Positions 44,365-54,914 are shown, counted from the first letter of the stretch. The stretch is DNA of 64,000 nucleotides from Vreelandella neptunia (GCF_000712975.1 NZ_JHQL01000004.1:372001-436000); one strand, 5' to 3'. Numbers and translations are program-made. The notes: generated from the letters alone by a model not told the origin.

Positions 44365-44513
44365 TTTCTATACTCCTGAAAAACGCTATTAACGATGGGC
44401 TGAAAGCTCCCCATCGACTTGAAGTAAGCTCTTAAACCACGTATTTTATTTGAACGTTCATTCAAAAATAACGCTGTTTTTAATCCTTGTCTTAACAACA
44501 GGAGTCCGCCTCC

Positions 44514-46565
44514 ATGGCGAAAGACAACCCCAACCTCCCCTCACGCGACCGACTCAATCCTGTGGTTTTCCACGGGAGTGTGGCGGGTATTCTCATCTTT
44601 TTAGTATTGACGATGCTATTTACCGAGCAGGCCGGCACTTTTTTCGATGCCGGTCTTGCTTGGGTAAGCAAAACGTTCGGCTGGTACTACATGCTAGCGA
44701 TTGTGGCTTATCTAGTCTTTGTCGTGATGATTGGCATGTCGCGCTTTGGCAGCATTCGCCTTGGCCCAGATCACTCACGACCTGAGTTTTCGCTATTATC
44801 GTGGTCAGCTATGCTGTTTGCTGCAGGTATCGGTATTGACCTGCTGTTCTTCAGCGTTGCCGAGCCGGTTGCCCACTATTTAGCGCCGCCTGATCTAACG
44901 CCTGAAAGCCAAGAAGCTATGCGCCAGGCCGTCGTTCAAACCTATCTGCACTGGGGGCTTTCTGGTTGGGGGCTGTACGTGTTGATGGGTATGGCGCTGG
45001 CCTATTTTAGCTATCGTCACCGCTTACCGCTGGCGATCCGCAGTGCGCTTTATCCGCTGCTGGGTAAACGTATTCACGGCCCTATTGGTAATGCAGTTGA
45101 TATCACGGCCGTCATTTCAACTGTGTTTGGTATCGCTACCAGTCTCGGTATCGGGGTTATTCAGCTTAACTACGGGCTGAATTATATGTTCGATGTGCCT
45201 GAGTCCCTAACCGTGCAAGTTATATTAATTGCGATGGTTGTCATCCTGGCGACTATCTCTGTGGTGACAGGCGTGGAAAAAGGCATTCGCCGCTTATCCG
45301 AGTTCAATATGCTATTGGCGCTCGGCCTGATGCTATTTGTACTGTTTTCCGGCGACACGCTGGTACTACTTGATAAAGTTGTCAATAACGCTGGTGATTA
45401 CCTTTCTGGCTTTGTAGGTGCCAGCTTTGATACCTACGCATTTGCCGATGAAGGCGCCCAAGAGTGGAAGATGTGGTGGACGATCTTCTTCTGGGGCTGG
45501 TGGATTGCTTGGACGCCGTTTGTCGGTCTTTTCTTAGCGCGTATTTCCCGTGGCCGTACTATCCGCGAATTTGTCGCTGGGGCGTTGTTTATACCACTGG
45601 CCTTTATGATGGTGTGGATGTCTATTTTTGGTAATAGCGGCATTGAGCTAGTCGCTAACCAAGGCGTAGCCGAGCTAGGTGAACAGGCGCTCAACACCCC
45701 GCAAACTACACTTTATACCCTGCTTGAGTACTACCCTTATGTAGGCATTACAGCAGCAGTAGTGACAGTATTAGGAATTGTGTTCTTTATTACCTCTGCA
45801 GACTCTGGTGCGCTGGTACTGGCCAACTTCACGTCTATTTTGAGTGACGTTAACCATGACGCCCCGATACGTCTGCGTATTTTCTGGTCGGCAGTAATTG
45901 GCTTGATCACCATTGCCCTGTTAATGGCTGGCGGCTTAAACGCTCTGCAAAGCGCCGTGGTAATTACCGCTCTGCCCTTCTCATTGGTGATTTTCGCGGT
46001 GATGGTGGGAATGTATAAAGCCCTGAAACTGGAAGGCAGCAAGGCCGACGCACGCCGTATGATTGCTGGTAGCGCCCCAGGTGGCGACTGGCGTGAACGT
46101 TTAGATCGCGCGCTGGACACCTCCAACCGTGCGGGTGCCGCGGCAACCATTCAGCACTCTATTCGCCCAGCAATGACGCAATTTGCCCAGGAGCTTGAGA
46201 GCCGTGGTCAAACCGCCAACGTTACCGAAGAGCATCTTGATGGCGAGTCGCTTCCAAATCTGACGCTGCAGGTTGACCTGGGCGACGCCACTAGCTTTGT
46301 CTATCAGGTATGCCCGCACCGTATGCGCACACCAAGCTTTATACCTGCGGATGACGACTTCTATGTTCGTTTGGACGTATATTTAGCTGAGGGCGGTCAA
46401 GATAAAGATCTGAACGGCTATACCCGTGGGCAAGTGATTGGTGATCTCGTGGCAGAGTACGAGCGCCACCTACACTTCCTTACTCTGGCGGGTCAGCAAA
46501 TGGGCCACGTACAAGCAATGCCAGGTACCATCGGCGAACCGCCGGGAGATTCCCAGATGCAATGA
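44514..46565 (+). CDS. betT: BCCT-family choline/betaine transporter (BetT)
   Basis: A 683-residue inner-membrane carrier of the betaine-choline-carnitine family with twelve hydrophobic segments and a long cytoplasmic C-terminal domain (about 510-683). The N-terminal half is close to E. coli BetT: NPVVFHGS, WVSKTFGWYY, SRFGSIRLGPDHSRPEFSLLSW and LFAAGIGIDLLFFSVAEP. BetT imports choline (or betaine) with protons or Na+ for osmoprotection; the long tail has been linked to osmotic activation. No betIBA genes lie adjacent. The ribosome site is AGGAG before ATG 44514, with a bidirectional terminator behind. Confidence 0.93.
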   Translation: MAKDNPNLPSRDRLNPVVFHGSVAGILIFLVLTMLFTEQAGTFFDAGLAWVSKTFGWYYMLAIVAYLVFVVMIGMSRFGSIRLGPDHSRPEFSLLSWSAMLFAAGIGIDLLFFSVAEPVAHYLAPPDLTPESQEAMRQAVVQTYLHWGLSGWGLYVLMGMALAYFSYRHRLPLAIRSALYPLLGKRIHGPIGNAVDITAVISTVFGIATSLGIGVIQLNYGLNYMFDVPESLTVQVILIAMVVILATISVVTGVEKGIRRLSEFNMLLALGLMLFVLFSGDTLVLLDKVVNNAGDYLSGFVGASFDTYAFADEGAQEWKMWWTIFFWGWWIAWTPFVGLFLARISRGRTIREFVAGALFIPLAFMMVWMSIFGNSGIELVANQGVAELGEQALNTPQTTLYTLLEYYPYVGITAAVVTVLGIVFFITSADSGALVLANFTSILSDVNHDAPIRLRIFWSAVIGLITIALLMAGGLNALQSAVVITALPFSLVIFAVMVGMYKALKLEGSKADARRMIAGSAPGGDWRERLDRALDTSNRAGAAATIQHSIRPAMTQFAQELESRGQTANVTEEHLDGESLPNLTLQVDLGDATSFVYQVCPHRMRTPSFIPADDDFYVRLDVYLAEGGQDKDLNGYTRGQVIGDLVAEYERHLHFLTLAGQQMGHVQAMPGTIGEPPGDSQMQ

Positions 46566-46581
46566 TCCGAATACCTCAATC

Positions 46582-46609
46582 AAAACCCCGACCATTTGGT
46601 CGGGGTTTT
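46582..46609. terminator. Bidirectional intrinsic terminator
   Basis: AAAACCCCGACC at 46582-46593 pairs with GGTCGGGGTTTT at 46598-46609 with an ATTT loop, with T-runs on both strands. It ends betT on the plus strand and the alcohol dehydrogenase on the minus strand. Confidence 0.93.
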
Positions 46610-46646
46610 TGTTAGCGTGCAATAAACAAGAGCTGTTCACGCTACA

Positions 46647-47674
46647 TCAGCCCACCATATCAAGCACAATACGGCCTTCTATCTTGCCGTCGATCATACG
46701 CTGGAAAACGTCGTTGATATTATCTAATGTGTCGGTCGCCACGGTCGCTTTGACTTTGCCTTCGGCAGCAAAATCCAGCGCTTCTTGAAGGTCACTGCGC
46801 GTACCCACAATAGAGCCACGAATAGTAATACCGTTAAGCACCGTGCTAAAAATTGGCAGCGGGAAATCCCCCGGTGGTAAACCATTGAGCACCAACGTGC
46901 CGCCACGACGCAGCATGTTTTGCGCTTGATCAAATGCCTTCGGCGATACCGCGGTAACCAGTGCCCCATGGGCACCACCAATGGTTTTCTTCAGATACGC
47001 CGCTGGGTCGGTTTTCATCGCGTTAACGGTCACCGTGGCGCCTAGCCGTTCGGCGAGGGCTAATTTACCGTCGTCAATATCAACAGCAGCGACGTTGAGC
47101 CCCATCGCTTTCGCGTACTGTACCGCCATATGTCCCAGGCCGCCGACGCCTGAAATAACCACCCACTGGCCGGGGCGAGTGTCGGTCATTTTCAAGCCTT
47201 TATAAACCGTTACGCCCGCACAAAGCACCGGAGCTATTTCAATGAAATCAACGGCGTCCGGCAGGCGACCCACATAGCCCGCATCCGCCAAGGTATAGTC
47301 AGCAAACCCGCCGTTGACTGAATAACCGGTATTTTGCTGAGACTCACACAGGGTTTCCCAGCCACCTAAACAGTGTTCACAGTAGCCACAGGCAGAATAG
47401 AGCCAAGGCACGCCGATACGATCGCCCTCTTTCACATGGGAGACGCCTTCACCGACCGCCACGATATGCCCTACCCCTCATGGCCTGGAATAAAGGGCGG
47501 CGATGGTTTCACCGGCCAATCGCCGTGTGCTGCATGTAAATCAGTGTGGCAAACGCCAGAGGCCGCTACTTTCATCAGCACCTCTCCCCGTTTGGGACGA
47601 GGCACACTTACTTCTTCTATCGTTAGCGGCTGGCCGAACTCACGTACGACTGCCGCCCGCATTGTGTTATCCAT
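46647..47674 (-). pseudogene. adhP: Zinc-dependent alcohol dehydrogenase (AdhP type), broken by a one-base deletion
   Basis: The two reading frames at 47471-47674 and 46647-47462 are one AdhP-like gene of about 342 codons, interrupted by a single missing base. The N-terminal part carries the catalytic zinc Cys and neighbours ([15 protein letters not shown]) and ends at GHEG followed by TAG. Adding one G to the C/G run at 47474-47477 restores [15 protein letters not shown] and joins the structural zinc motif ([15 protein letters not shown]) and NAD-binding [11 protein letters not shown]. The rest is intact and conserved. A good ribosome site precedes ATG 47674. Sequencing error, a genuine new mutation and phase variation cannot be told apart here. 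Confidence 0.9.
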
Positions 47675-47754
47675 GATGCGACTCCTGATGGTTGTCGATG
47701 TGGCAACTTGTGGTTGCTCTTATCGTTACAGTAAGCGTCAGGGGAGTAGCAAAA

Positions 47755-47774
47755 CGCCCGGCAGTGGCCGGGCG
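47755..47774 (-). terminator. Intrinsic terminator of the ExaC-type gene
   Basis: CGCCCGGC at 47755-47762 pairs with GCCGGGCG at 47767-47774 around an AGTG loop, with TTTT on the minus strand after it. It separates the aldehyde dehydrogenase gene from the alcohol dehydrogenase gene downstream. Confidence 0.88.
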
Positions 47775-47795
47775 GTTTCATTGCAAAGCTGGCTA

Positions 47796-49316
47796 CTAGA
47801 AGAAGCCTAGTGGATTAATATCATAGCTGACCAGCAGGTTTTTGGTTTGCTGATAGTGCTCAAGCGCCACTTTATGGGTTTCGCGTCCTACACCTGATTT
47901 CTTATAGCCACCAAACGCAGCATGGGCAGGGTACTGGTGGTAGCAGTTAGTCCATACGCGACCTGCTTGAATACCACGCCCCATACGGAAGGCGACGTTG
48001 ATATCACGGCTCCATACGCCTGCACCCAGACCGAACTCGGTATCGTTGGCAATGGCCAGCGCTTCTTCTTCATCTTTGAAGGTGGTAACAGCGACCACAG
48101 GACCAAAGATCTCCTCCTGAAAGACGCGCATCTTGTTGTCGCCTTTTAGCAGGGTTGGCTGGATGTAGTAACCGCCGTTGATGCTGTCATCCAGGCTCTC
48201 TTTATCACCGCCAGCCAGGAACTCGGCACCTTCGTCACGGGCGATATCCATGTATGACATGATTTTGTCGAACTGCTCTTGAGACGCCTGAGCACCTACT
48301 TGCACATCGGTATCTAGCGGATTGCCACGCTTGATTGTCTTAGTGCGCTCAACCACCTTGGCCATAAACTCGTCGTACATGCTCTCTTGAATCAACGCAC
48401 GAGAAGGACAGGTACATACTTCGCCTTGGTTGAAGAATGCCAGCACTAAACCTTCGACAGCTTTATCAATAAACGTCGGCTCAGCGTTCATGATGTCGGC
48501 AAAATAGATATTGGGCGACTTACCGCCCAGCTCTACTGTCGAGGGAATAATATTTTCTGCGGCACATTTAAGAATATGCGAACCAACCGGCGTTGAGCCG
48601 GTAAAAGCAATTTTGGCAATACGCTTGCTGGTGGCAAGCGCTTGGCCAGCTTCTGCGCCAAACCCATTAACGACGTTCAAAACGCCCGGAGGCAGCAGGT
48701 CGCCAATGACTTCCATCACTTTTAAAATGGAAGCGGGCGTTTGCTCAGCTGGCTTCAATATGACGCAGTTACCAGCGGCCAGTGCAGGGCCAAGTTTCCA
48801 AGCCGCCATTAAAATCGGGAAGTTCCAAGGAATAATCTGACCAACAACGCCCAGCGGCTCATGGAAGTGATAAGCCACTGTGTTGGCATCGATATCCGCA
48901 GCCGTACCCTCTTGTGAACGCAGGCAGCCAGCAAAGTAACGGAAATGGTCAACGGCAAGCGGGATATCTGCATTCAGAGTTTCACGAACCGCTTTGCCGT
49001 TATCCCAGGTTTCTGCGACAGCAAGCATTTCAAGGTTTTGCTCGAGACGATCGGCAATCTTAAGTAGGATGTTACTGCGCTCTTGAACAGAGGTTTTACC
49101 CCAGGCAGGTGCTGCTTTATGAGCTGCATCCAGCGCTTTCTCAATGTCTTCAGCGCTAGAGCGGGGAATTTCACAGAATACTTGGCCGTTAACAGGACTG
49201 ATATTATCAAAGTATTGACCGTTGACCGGGGGAACAAACTCACCGCCAATATAGTTGCCAAAGCGTTTTTCAAAGGACACAACGGAACCAGCATCACCTG
49301 GGTTGGCGTAGATCAT
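47796..49316 (-). CDS. exaC: ExaC-type NAD-dependent acetaldehyde dehydrogenase
   Basis: A 506-residue aldehyde dehydrogenase, the same length as ExaC of P. aeruginosa. Motifs: [21 protein letters not shown], the glycine motif FTGSTPVG, the catalytic Glu in ELGGKSPN and the catalytic Cys in [11 protein letters not shown]. ExaC oxidises acetaldehyde to acetate in ethanol catabolism. AGGAG precedes ATG 49316. It is divergent from an ErbR-like regulator that shares its 119-base upstream region, fitting control of ethanol oxidation by the sensory block beyond it. The alcohol dehydrogenase gene downstream would supply the aldehyde. Confidence 0.92.
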   Translation of the reverse strand: MIYANPGDAGSVVSFEKRFGNYIGGEFVPPVNGQYFDNISPVNGQVFCEIPRSSAEDIEKALDAAHKAAPAWGKTSVQERSNILLKIADRLEQNLEMLAVAETWDNGKAVRETLNADIPLAVDHFRYFAGCLRSQEGTAADIDANTVAYHFHEPLGVVGQIIPWNFPILMAAWKLGPALAAGNCVILKPAEQTPASILKVMEVIGDLLPPGVLNVVNGFGAEAGQALATSKRIAKIAFTGSTPVGSHILKCAAENIIPSTVELGGKSPNIYFADIMNAEPTFIDKAVEGLVLAFFNQGEVCTCPSRALIQESMYDEFMAKVVERTKTIKRGNPLDTDVQVGAQASQEQFDKIMSYMDIARDEGAEFLAGGDKESLDDSINGGYYIQPTLLKGDNKMRVFQEEIFGPVVAVTTFKDEEEALAIANDTEFGLGAGVWSRDINVAFRMGRGIQAGRVWTNCYHQYPAHAAFGGYKKSGVGRETHKVALEHYQQTKNLLVSYDINPLGFF

Positions 49317-49435
49317 GGTAAAGCTCCTGAGTATTATGATTATTAAATAAGGTGCCTATCCAGTGTTGTCTACACGCGCCAATTACGATATAGCCCGATG
49401 GCAGGACTCACCCTCATCCCTTGGTAGGAGACGCC

Positions 49436-50122
49436 ATGTACTCGTTGTTAGTGGCAGATGACCATCCACTGTTTCGCGATGCACTGCACGCGGTGATTAG
49501 CGCCGGATTAACAAGTGCCCAACTGTTGGAGTCAGACAGCTTAGCGGCAGCTATTTACACGATAGATAACCACGATGAGCTTGACCTGCTGTTACTTGAT
49601 TTAAGCTTGCCCGATGCCGATGGGCTAGAAGGGCTGACAATACTTCGCGAAAGGTTTCCATGGCTTCCTGTCGCTATTGTCTCGGCGCATCAGGAGCGGC
49701 AACTGGTGTTAGATGCGATCACTCAAGGTGCCGTGGGCTATATTCCAAAATCAACCCCTCGAGAGCAGCTGTTAGCAGCACTCAACCAAATCCTGCAGGG
49801 GCAACTCTATCTGCCTGCGGATATTATGCGCCAGCCACCCCCTCGCATGGAGTCATCAGCGCTGGCATCTTCTTCATCGGAGCCGCCTCGTGAACGCCTT
49901 ATACGCTTAACCGACAAACAGTTAGATGTATTGAGCTGCATGACTCAAGGAATGTCGAATAAGCAGATTGCTCGCGAGCTGCTAATTGCTGAAACCACGG
50001 TAAAAACCCATGTCTCAGCGGTTTTGCGCAAACTAGGCGCAACCAGTCGAGTGCACGCTATCGTGATTGCTGGTGAAGAAGAACTCGGGGCTTATCTTGC
50101 CAAACGCACTTCCACCAACTAG
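49436..50122 (+). CDS. LuxR-type response regulator, ErbR/AgmR-like
   Basis: A 228-residue regulator: receiver domain about 1-125 with phospho-acceptor D55 in LLLLDLSLPDADG, then a LuxR-type helix-turn-helix at about 160-222 (LTDKQLDVLSCMTQGMSNKQIARELLIAETTVKTHVSAVLRKL). The frame opens at TTG 49421, but ATG 49436 has TAGGAG at 49425-49430 and is the start. It resembles ErbR/AgmR, which activates ethanol and glycerol oxidation genes in pseudomonads. Divergent from exaC and convergent with the NahK-like kinase, 14 bases apart. Confidence 0.88.
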   Translation: MYSLLVADDHPLFRDALHAVISAGLTSAQLLESDSLAAAIYTIDNHDELDLLLLDLSLPDADGLEGLTILRERFPWLPVAIVSAHQERQLVLDAITQGAVGYIPKSTPREQLLAALNQILQGQLYLPADIMRQPPPRMESSALASSSSEPPRERLIRLTDKQLDVLSCMTQGMSNKQIARELLIAETTVKTHVSAVLRKLGATSRVHAIVIAGEEELGAYLAKRTSTN

Positions 50123-50136
50123 CCATCAACGTCTTG

Positions 50137-51549
50137 TTAAATGTGGCTCTCTAAGAGCGTTCCTAACAGCATCTTTAAGCGCAGTGGCTTAAGCGGTTTT
50201 AACAAACAGTGCATACCTGCTTCACGGGTGGCCCGCTTCAAAGCAGCTTCATGATTGGCAGTGATGACCACGGTGGCTAACCCTGGGTAGCGACGACGCA
50301 ACCGTGCTGCCAGATCGATTCCATTTTCACGATGATCGCCCAGATGGTAGTCCACCAACAGTACGGCCGGATGCTCACCGTCACTCGCCGCTTCTAATGC
50401 ACTCACTGTCGCCGCTGCCCTCACCCGACACCCCCAACTGCCCAGCAGCGCCTGCATCCCTTCTATAATAGCGGGATCATCATCAATCACCCATATGACA
50501 CAGCCTTGCAAGGGATCCTGCTGCCAAGCTTCAGACATCGGCAGCGCTTTTTGAGCATACACAGCGGAGGATGAGCCTGCGCTTGAGGCTGCATGAGTTA
50601 CTGACACAGAAAAAGGAACCAGCACAGAAAATAGAGAGCCATGCCCAAGCTGCGAGATAAGAGAAACAGGGTGCTCTAACATCGTGCTAATTCGGTCTAC
50701 GATCGCTAGCCCTAGCCCAAGCCCACGGCTGTGATTGCTAGGAGATTGGTTGGCGCGGCGGAACTCCAGAAAAATCGCCTGGCGCTGTGGCTCCGGTATA
50801 CCCGGCCCAGTATCGCCTACCATAATTTCAAGACCATTGGCGCGTCGTCGACAGCCCAGCAGTATGTGGCCCTGCTCAGTGTAGCGCACAGCATTGCTGA
50901 GAAAATTGCGCACGACACGCGCCAGCAGCGCTAGATCAGACTCGACCACCACGCTCGACGGTACGTAGTGAAGCGTCAGTCCACGAACGGTGGCCACCTG
51001 CCGGTACTCTTCTGCTAAGGCATCTAGCAGTGTACTTACGGCAAAAGGTGCTTTGTCTGCGTGAAGCACACCTGCATCTAAACGGGAAATATCTACCAGG
51101 GTGCCTAAAAGCCCTTCGACATCTTTTAACGAACGCCCTATGTGTCCCACCAAGGCTTGGGAGTCATCCGGCAACGCATGGGTTTCTAATGCACTGGCAA
51201 ATAATCGCGCAGCGTTTAACGGCTGTAGCAGATCATGGCTAACCGCTGCCAAAAACTTGGTTTTAGAGAGATTAGCTGCCTCAGCTTCGGCATTAGCTGC
51301 CAGCAGCCGCGCATTCACTTGGCTGAGTTCGTCTAAAGTGCGGTGGAGTGCGTCGGTGCGTTCACGCACTTGCTCTGCCAGCAACACCGAACGCTCAAAC
51401 GCTGCATAGGGGGCGCTGTTGGGGCTGGCGCCCGACTCCACACGCTCCATTAACGCTTGGCATACCTTACGCAAACGGCGGTTTTCCTCGCGTAGTGCGG
51501 CGTTATCCGCCGCTATTTCGCTATTCGCCGCTAGTTGGAAGAGCGCCAA
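50137..51549 (-). CDS. Hybrid histidine kinase, NahK/ErcS-like
   Basis: A 470-residue cytoplasmic hybrid kinase: N-terminal coiled-coil (about 15-95), HisKA with H105 in AVSHDLLQPLNAARLF, HATPase (about 215-325, GLGLGLAIVD) and a C-terminal receiver with D400 in VLLVDYHLGD. The sequence RTDALHRTLDELSQVN and the DLLQPLNAARLF H box are typical of the NahK/ErcS' kinases that pair with FIST proteins in pseudomonads; the PAS domains of those proteins are absent. The start is TTG 51549, which overlaps the end of the FIST gene by 29 bases, so the two are translationally coupled. Confidence 0.87.
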   Translation of the reverse strand: MALFQLAANSEIAADNAALREENRRLRKVCQALMERVESGASPNSAPYAAFERSVLLAEQVRERTDALHRTLDELSQVNARLLAANAEAEAANLSKTKFLAAVSHDLLQPLNAARLFASALETHALPDDSQALVGHIGRSLKDVEGLLGTLVDISRLDAGVLHADKAPFAVSTLLDALAEEYRQVATVRGLTLHYVPSSVVVESDLALLARVVRNFLSNAVRYTEQGHILLGCRRRANGLEIMVGDTGPGIPEPQRQAIFLEFRRANQSPSNHSRGLGLGLAIVDRISTMLEHPVSLISQLGHGSLFSVLVPFSVSVTHAASSAGSSSAVYAQKALPMSEAWQQDPLQGCVIWVIDDDPAIIEGMQALLGSWGCRVRAAATVSALEAASDGEHPAVLLVDYHLGDHRENGIDLAARLRRRYPGLATVVITANHEAALKRATREAGMHCLLKPLKPLRLKMLLGTLLESHI

Positions 51550-52681
51550 AAGCCACCCCCGTAAACGTTTGATTCACATGCATGCCATGGTGCTGTTCAC
51601 CGTAGGTATTAAACCCAACCACCCGTGCCTGCCGAAGCAGTGCGGATGCCTGATCTAGCTGTTGCAGGGACTCAAGCGCCATACGCCGTAAGAAGCAGTC
51701 ACAGCCTATAATCGCAGGAGTTGCCCCTAGGCGCTGCTGCATACGCTTTAACATTGCGTCTAAATCGGAGAGTAGCGGCGCAGGCTGCATCGCCGTTAGC
51801 ACAATGCCCGTTTCTACCGCACAGTAGAAGGTGAGACTGGCGTCTTCATTCACGCGTTGTATTGAACGGATATAATGTTGTCCGCCAATACAAACCGCTA
51901 GCGGGTGCTGAGCAAAAATGGATGGCGATAGTGCATCAACAGAACACTCTACTAGCGCTGCGTACACTTCCGCAGCAGGCAAACCGTTCAGCTCTAACAC
52001 TCGCCGCTGATCTCGGTCAGCTTCTGTTACCACCAACTTATGGGCAAGCGGTTCAAGATGGTGGGTAGAAAACACCTCAAACGGTAGTCGCGTGTTAAGC
52101 ATTACCACCACGGCGGCGCGGGTATGAAACTGCCCATTCGCATAAACATGGGTATGGGTAAGATGGTTATCATCACCGGCTGAGCCGCCAAAGCTGGGAA
52201 TACGGCCAAGAGCAGCATCTAAGGTTGCTAATACCTGTTCTTCACGACTGGACAAACCATCTAACAACGTCAGTGCAAAGCTATGCTCATTCACTGGCGC
52301 GACCGCCTGCAGACGACATCGCTCCAGCAAGGTATCGATGAGGGGTTGTGCCCGGCTAAGGTCAAAGTGATCAAGGTCATCGATTAACGCAGTTTCAATC
52401 GCAAATAAGCGACTATCAAAACCTATCGCAACCACTGATCCTCGATCGTAGCCTTGCGGTGTAATTTCGCCAGCTGTTGTGCAGCCACTCATCGGCACTT
52501 TATCAAACACACCATCAAGGGCAGCGGCTAGTTCCTCTAACGGATACTCAGCACTACAAAAAAACAGTACAAACCCCAAGTGCTCATGAACTAGCTGTTG
52601 ACCAAGTTCGTGGGCGGCTTGGGAGGGGTTTAGCTGGTTACTTGCGGCAGTCTCAATACCGCTATTCTTCGGTGCTGTCAT
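51521..52681 (-). CDS. FIST-domain sensor protein, NosP-like
   Basis: About 386 residues forming a FIST_N (about 20-215) and FIST_C (about 225-360) pair, with the signature MSGCTTAGEITPQGY. NosP in P. aeruginosa is a FIST haem protein that binds nitric oxide and inhibits its partner kinase NahK, encoded next to it. The same pairing occurs here, since the downstream gene is a NahK-like kinase overlapping this one. The frame extends to 52708; ATG 52681 is a reasonable start with overlap of about 20 bases with the upstream kinase gene, but the choice is not firm. Haem binding has not been shown for this sequence. Confidence 0.85.
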   Translation of the reverse strand: MTAPKNSGIETAASNQLNPSQAAHELGQQLVHEHLGFVLFFCSAEYPLEELAAALDGVFDKVPMSGCTTAGEITPQGYDRGSVVAIGFDSRLFAIETALIDDLDHFDLSRAQPLIDTLLERCRLQAVAPVNEHSFALTLLDGLSSREEQVLATLDAALGRIPSFGGSAGDDNHLTHTHVYANGQFHTRAAVVVMLNTRLPFEVFSTHHLEPLAHKLVVTEADRDQRRVLELNGLPAAEVYAALVECSVDALSPSIFAQHPLAVCIGGQHYIRSIQRVNEDASLTFYCAVETGIVLTAMQPAPLLSDLDAMLKRMQQRLGATPAIIGCDCFLRRMALESLQQLDQASALLRQARVVGFNTYGEQHHGMHVNQTFTGVAFGALPTSGE

Positions 52682-54914
52682 CACGGCGCCATTTCTCCAA
52701 CGCTGCATGGGTTCGCGAAGCGGTTTGTCTCAGTAGGCTCAGGCTTTCAGTCAAATCCTGCGATGAAGCAGTAGTGTTACTAACGAGTATTTCTAGCCGT
52801 TTTGCCTCGGCGGCCAAGCGTTCCGCCCCTACGCCAAGCGATTCACCGCGCAACTGGTGGGCTAAGCGCGCCACTTTCTTGGCTTGCTCTGTTGTTAGCA
52901 AGGCGGCACTTCCCAGGTAGGCAGCCAGCTGCGCAGAGTAATCACTTACTTGCTGGTGATATAGCATGATGAGTTGATCGATCCTTTCAGTCCCCAACGA
53001 CACAGTCAACGTATCGAGTGTTTCACGGTTAAGTAAGGGCTGTGATTCATGCTGATCCTGATATGAAGGCAAGGCTGGCAATGCGTAGGGACGCGAAACC
53101 GTAAAGAGCTGCAGTGATAGCACATTGCTAAGGGCGAGTAAGGACAACGGTTTAGTAATGTAGTCGCTCATTCCTGCTGCCAAACAGCGCTGGCGAACAT
53201 CGTCTATGCCACCAGCGGTCATGGCCACAATGGGTACGTTAGCCAACCACCCGCCTTGAGAGCGAAGACGCTTAGTCACAGTGATACCATCGATATCCGG
53301 CAGTTGGATATCCATAAAGATGAGGTGCACTTGCTGAGCCTGCACCATTTCCAGGGCATCTTGACCATTTTCAGCACAGACTACATCGCACCCGAGGCGC
53401 GCCAGTAGCCCAGTCGCGACTTTACGATTGACCGCATTATCTTCTACCAACAGTAAGGAAGTACCCGCAAAATCCAGCATCGGTTCGGACGGCAACGGCG
53501 CAGATACGGGGCTAGCTTCTACAAGGGGCAGCTCACACCAAAATGTGCTGCCCTGCCCTGGTATACTTCGTACTCCTAAGCGCCCCTGCATGGCTTCGCT
53601 CAAACGTTTACAAATCGCTAGCCCTAGCCCAGTCCCGCCGAATCGGCGAGCCACTGACTCGTCCGCTTGCTGGAAAGGTTCAAATAGTGATGCTTGCTGC
53701 TCCTCACTCAAGCCGCAACCAGTGTCACAAATCTCAAATGACAGGTAATTGACGGTGGAATAAATATGTATATTGACCTCTCCGTGGTCAGTAAATTTAA
53801 TGGCGTTAGCAATGAGGTTAAGCAAAATCTGACGCAGCCGGCTAGCATCAATCATTACCCAGGCAGGCACCAAAGGATCAATAACTAACGTTAACTGCAG
53901 GTCTTTTGCTTTAGCACGAGGCGCAAAGAGTGAGATGACACTATCGACGAGTGGTTTAAGGGCGGTCGGCGAAGTTTCAAGTGTTAGGTGCCCCGCTTCG
54001 ATCTTTGAAAAATCTAGAATTTCATTGATCATCGCCAGCAGCTGATTGGCGCTGTCATGAATCGTACGGGCATAGTCTTCCACTTGCGCAAGACTAGCTG
54101 GTTCACGCAACAATTCACTCATACCAATAACGCCATTGAGCGGCGTGCGAATTTCATGGCTAACCATCGCTAAAAAGTCAGATTTAGCATGATTCGCAGC
54201 TTGTGCCTGCGTGGCAGTGACTTCAAGTTGGCGGCTCAGTTGCTCTTGCTCACGCCGAGCAGCAGCGCTTTCTCTCATTTCACGCACAAGAAACACAATG
54301 ACTAGCAGTACAGCGAAACTCATCCCCACCAGTAGCGACATTAGAAGCTTATATAACACACTTAATAAAGCGCGCTCTTGCGTCGCAGACTCGGCTAAAA
54401 AACCATTAATCGCGATCACAAACCGCTCTGTTAACCGAGTGAGTGCCAGTAGTTCCGTCTCTAGTTCAGCAACCGGCAGTTGAGGAAGCGACGCGTGGGG
54501 TTCAAACATTGGATCTAGCGTTTCTAGCTGCTGCTGTATTTGTGCTAATAGCGAGTTCGCCATGCTAATGTTTTCTAATAACAGGCTTACTTCGCCCTCT
54601 TGTAACAACGTCATACGACTATAAAGCAGCTCGAAACGCAGGTTGAGCTCATCTTGATCGGCAGGTGAAAGGGGCCCCCGGGTAGAAGCAAGCAGGTGAT
54701 TGAATAGTTGAACGGCGTCTCGGTCAAGTTTATAGACGACCCAGGCTGTATCCTCTCTCAAACTTTGCGTCAAATTATCTTGACGCCAAGCCGCTAAGGC
54801 AGCCACTACCAAGGCTGCCGCGAATAGCAGGACGGTAATCATGGCAACCACTTTAAAGCGCCGTGGATAACGCAACAGCCGGGGGGCCCGTGCTATAGAT
54901 CGGCTAACGGACAT
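52662..54914 (-). CDS. Tripartite membrane hybrid histidine kinase
   Basis: A 750-residue sensor: TM1 about 22-42, periplasmic helical domain about 43-185, TM2 about 186-210, HisKA with H253 in AMVSHEIRTPLNGVIG, HATPase about 355-465 (GGTGLGLAI), a receiver with D535 in LIFMDIQLPDIDG and an HPt domain with H686 in RLAHQLRGESLG. This is the TorS/ArcB/BvgS type phosphorelay layout. Its start overlaps the end of the upstream periplasmic-protein gene by 11 bases, and its end overlaps the FIST gene, so the four genes form one operon. The output regulator may be the ErbR-like protein. Confidence 0.9.
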   Translation of the reverse strand: MSVSRSIARAPRLLRYPRRFKVVAMITVLLFAAALVVAALAAWRQDNLTQSLREDTAWVVYKLDRDAVQLFNHLLASTRGPLSPADQDELNLRFELLYSRMTLLQEGEVSLLLENISMANSLLAQIQQQLETLDPMFEPHASLPQLPVAELETELLALTRLTERFVIAINGFLAESATQERALLSVLYKLLMSLLVGMSFAVLLVIVFLVREMRESAAARREQEQLSRQLEVTATQAQAANHAKSDFLAMVSHEIRTPLNGVIGMSELLREPASLAQVEDYARTIHDSANQLLAMINEILDFSKIEAGHLTLETSPTALKPLVDSVISLFAPRAKAKDLQLTLVIDPLVPAWVMIDASRLRQILLNLIANAIKFTDHGEVNIHIYSTVNYLSFEICDTGCGLSEEQQASLFEPFQQADESVARRFGGTGLGLAICKRLSEAMQGRLGVRSIPGQGSTFWCELPLVEASPVSAPLPSEPMLDFAGTSLLLVEDNAVNRKVATGLLARLGCDVVCAENGQDALEMVQAQQVHLIFMDIQLPDIDGITVTKRLRSQGGWLANVPIVAMTAGGIDDVRQRCLAAGMSDYITKPLSLLALSNVLSLQLFTVSRPYALPALPSYQDQHESQPLLNRETLDTLTVSLGTERIDQLIMLYHQQVSDYSAQLAAYLGSAALLTTEQAKKVARLAHQLRGESLGVGAERLAAEAKRLEILVSNTTASSQDLTESLSLLRQTASRTHAALEKWRRDDSTEE

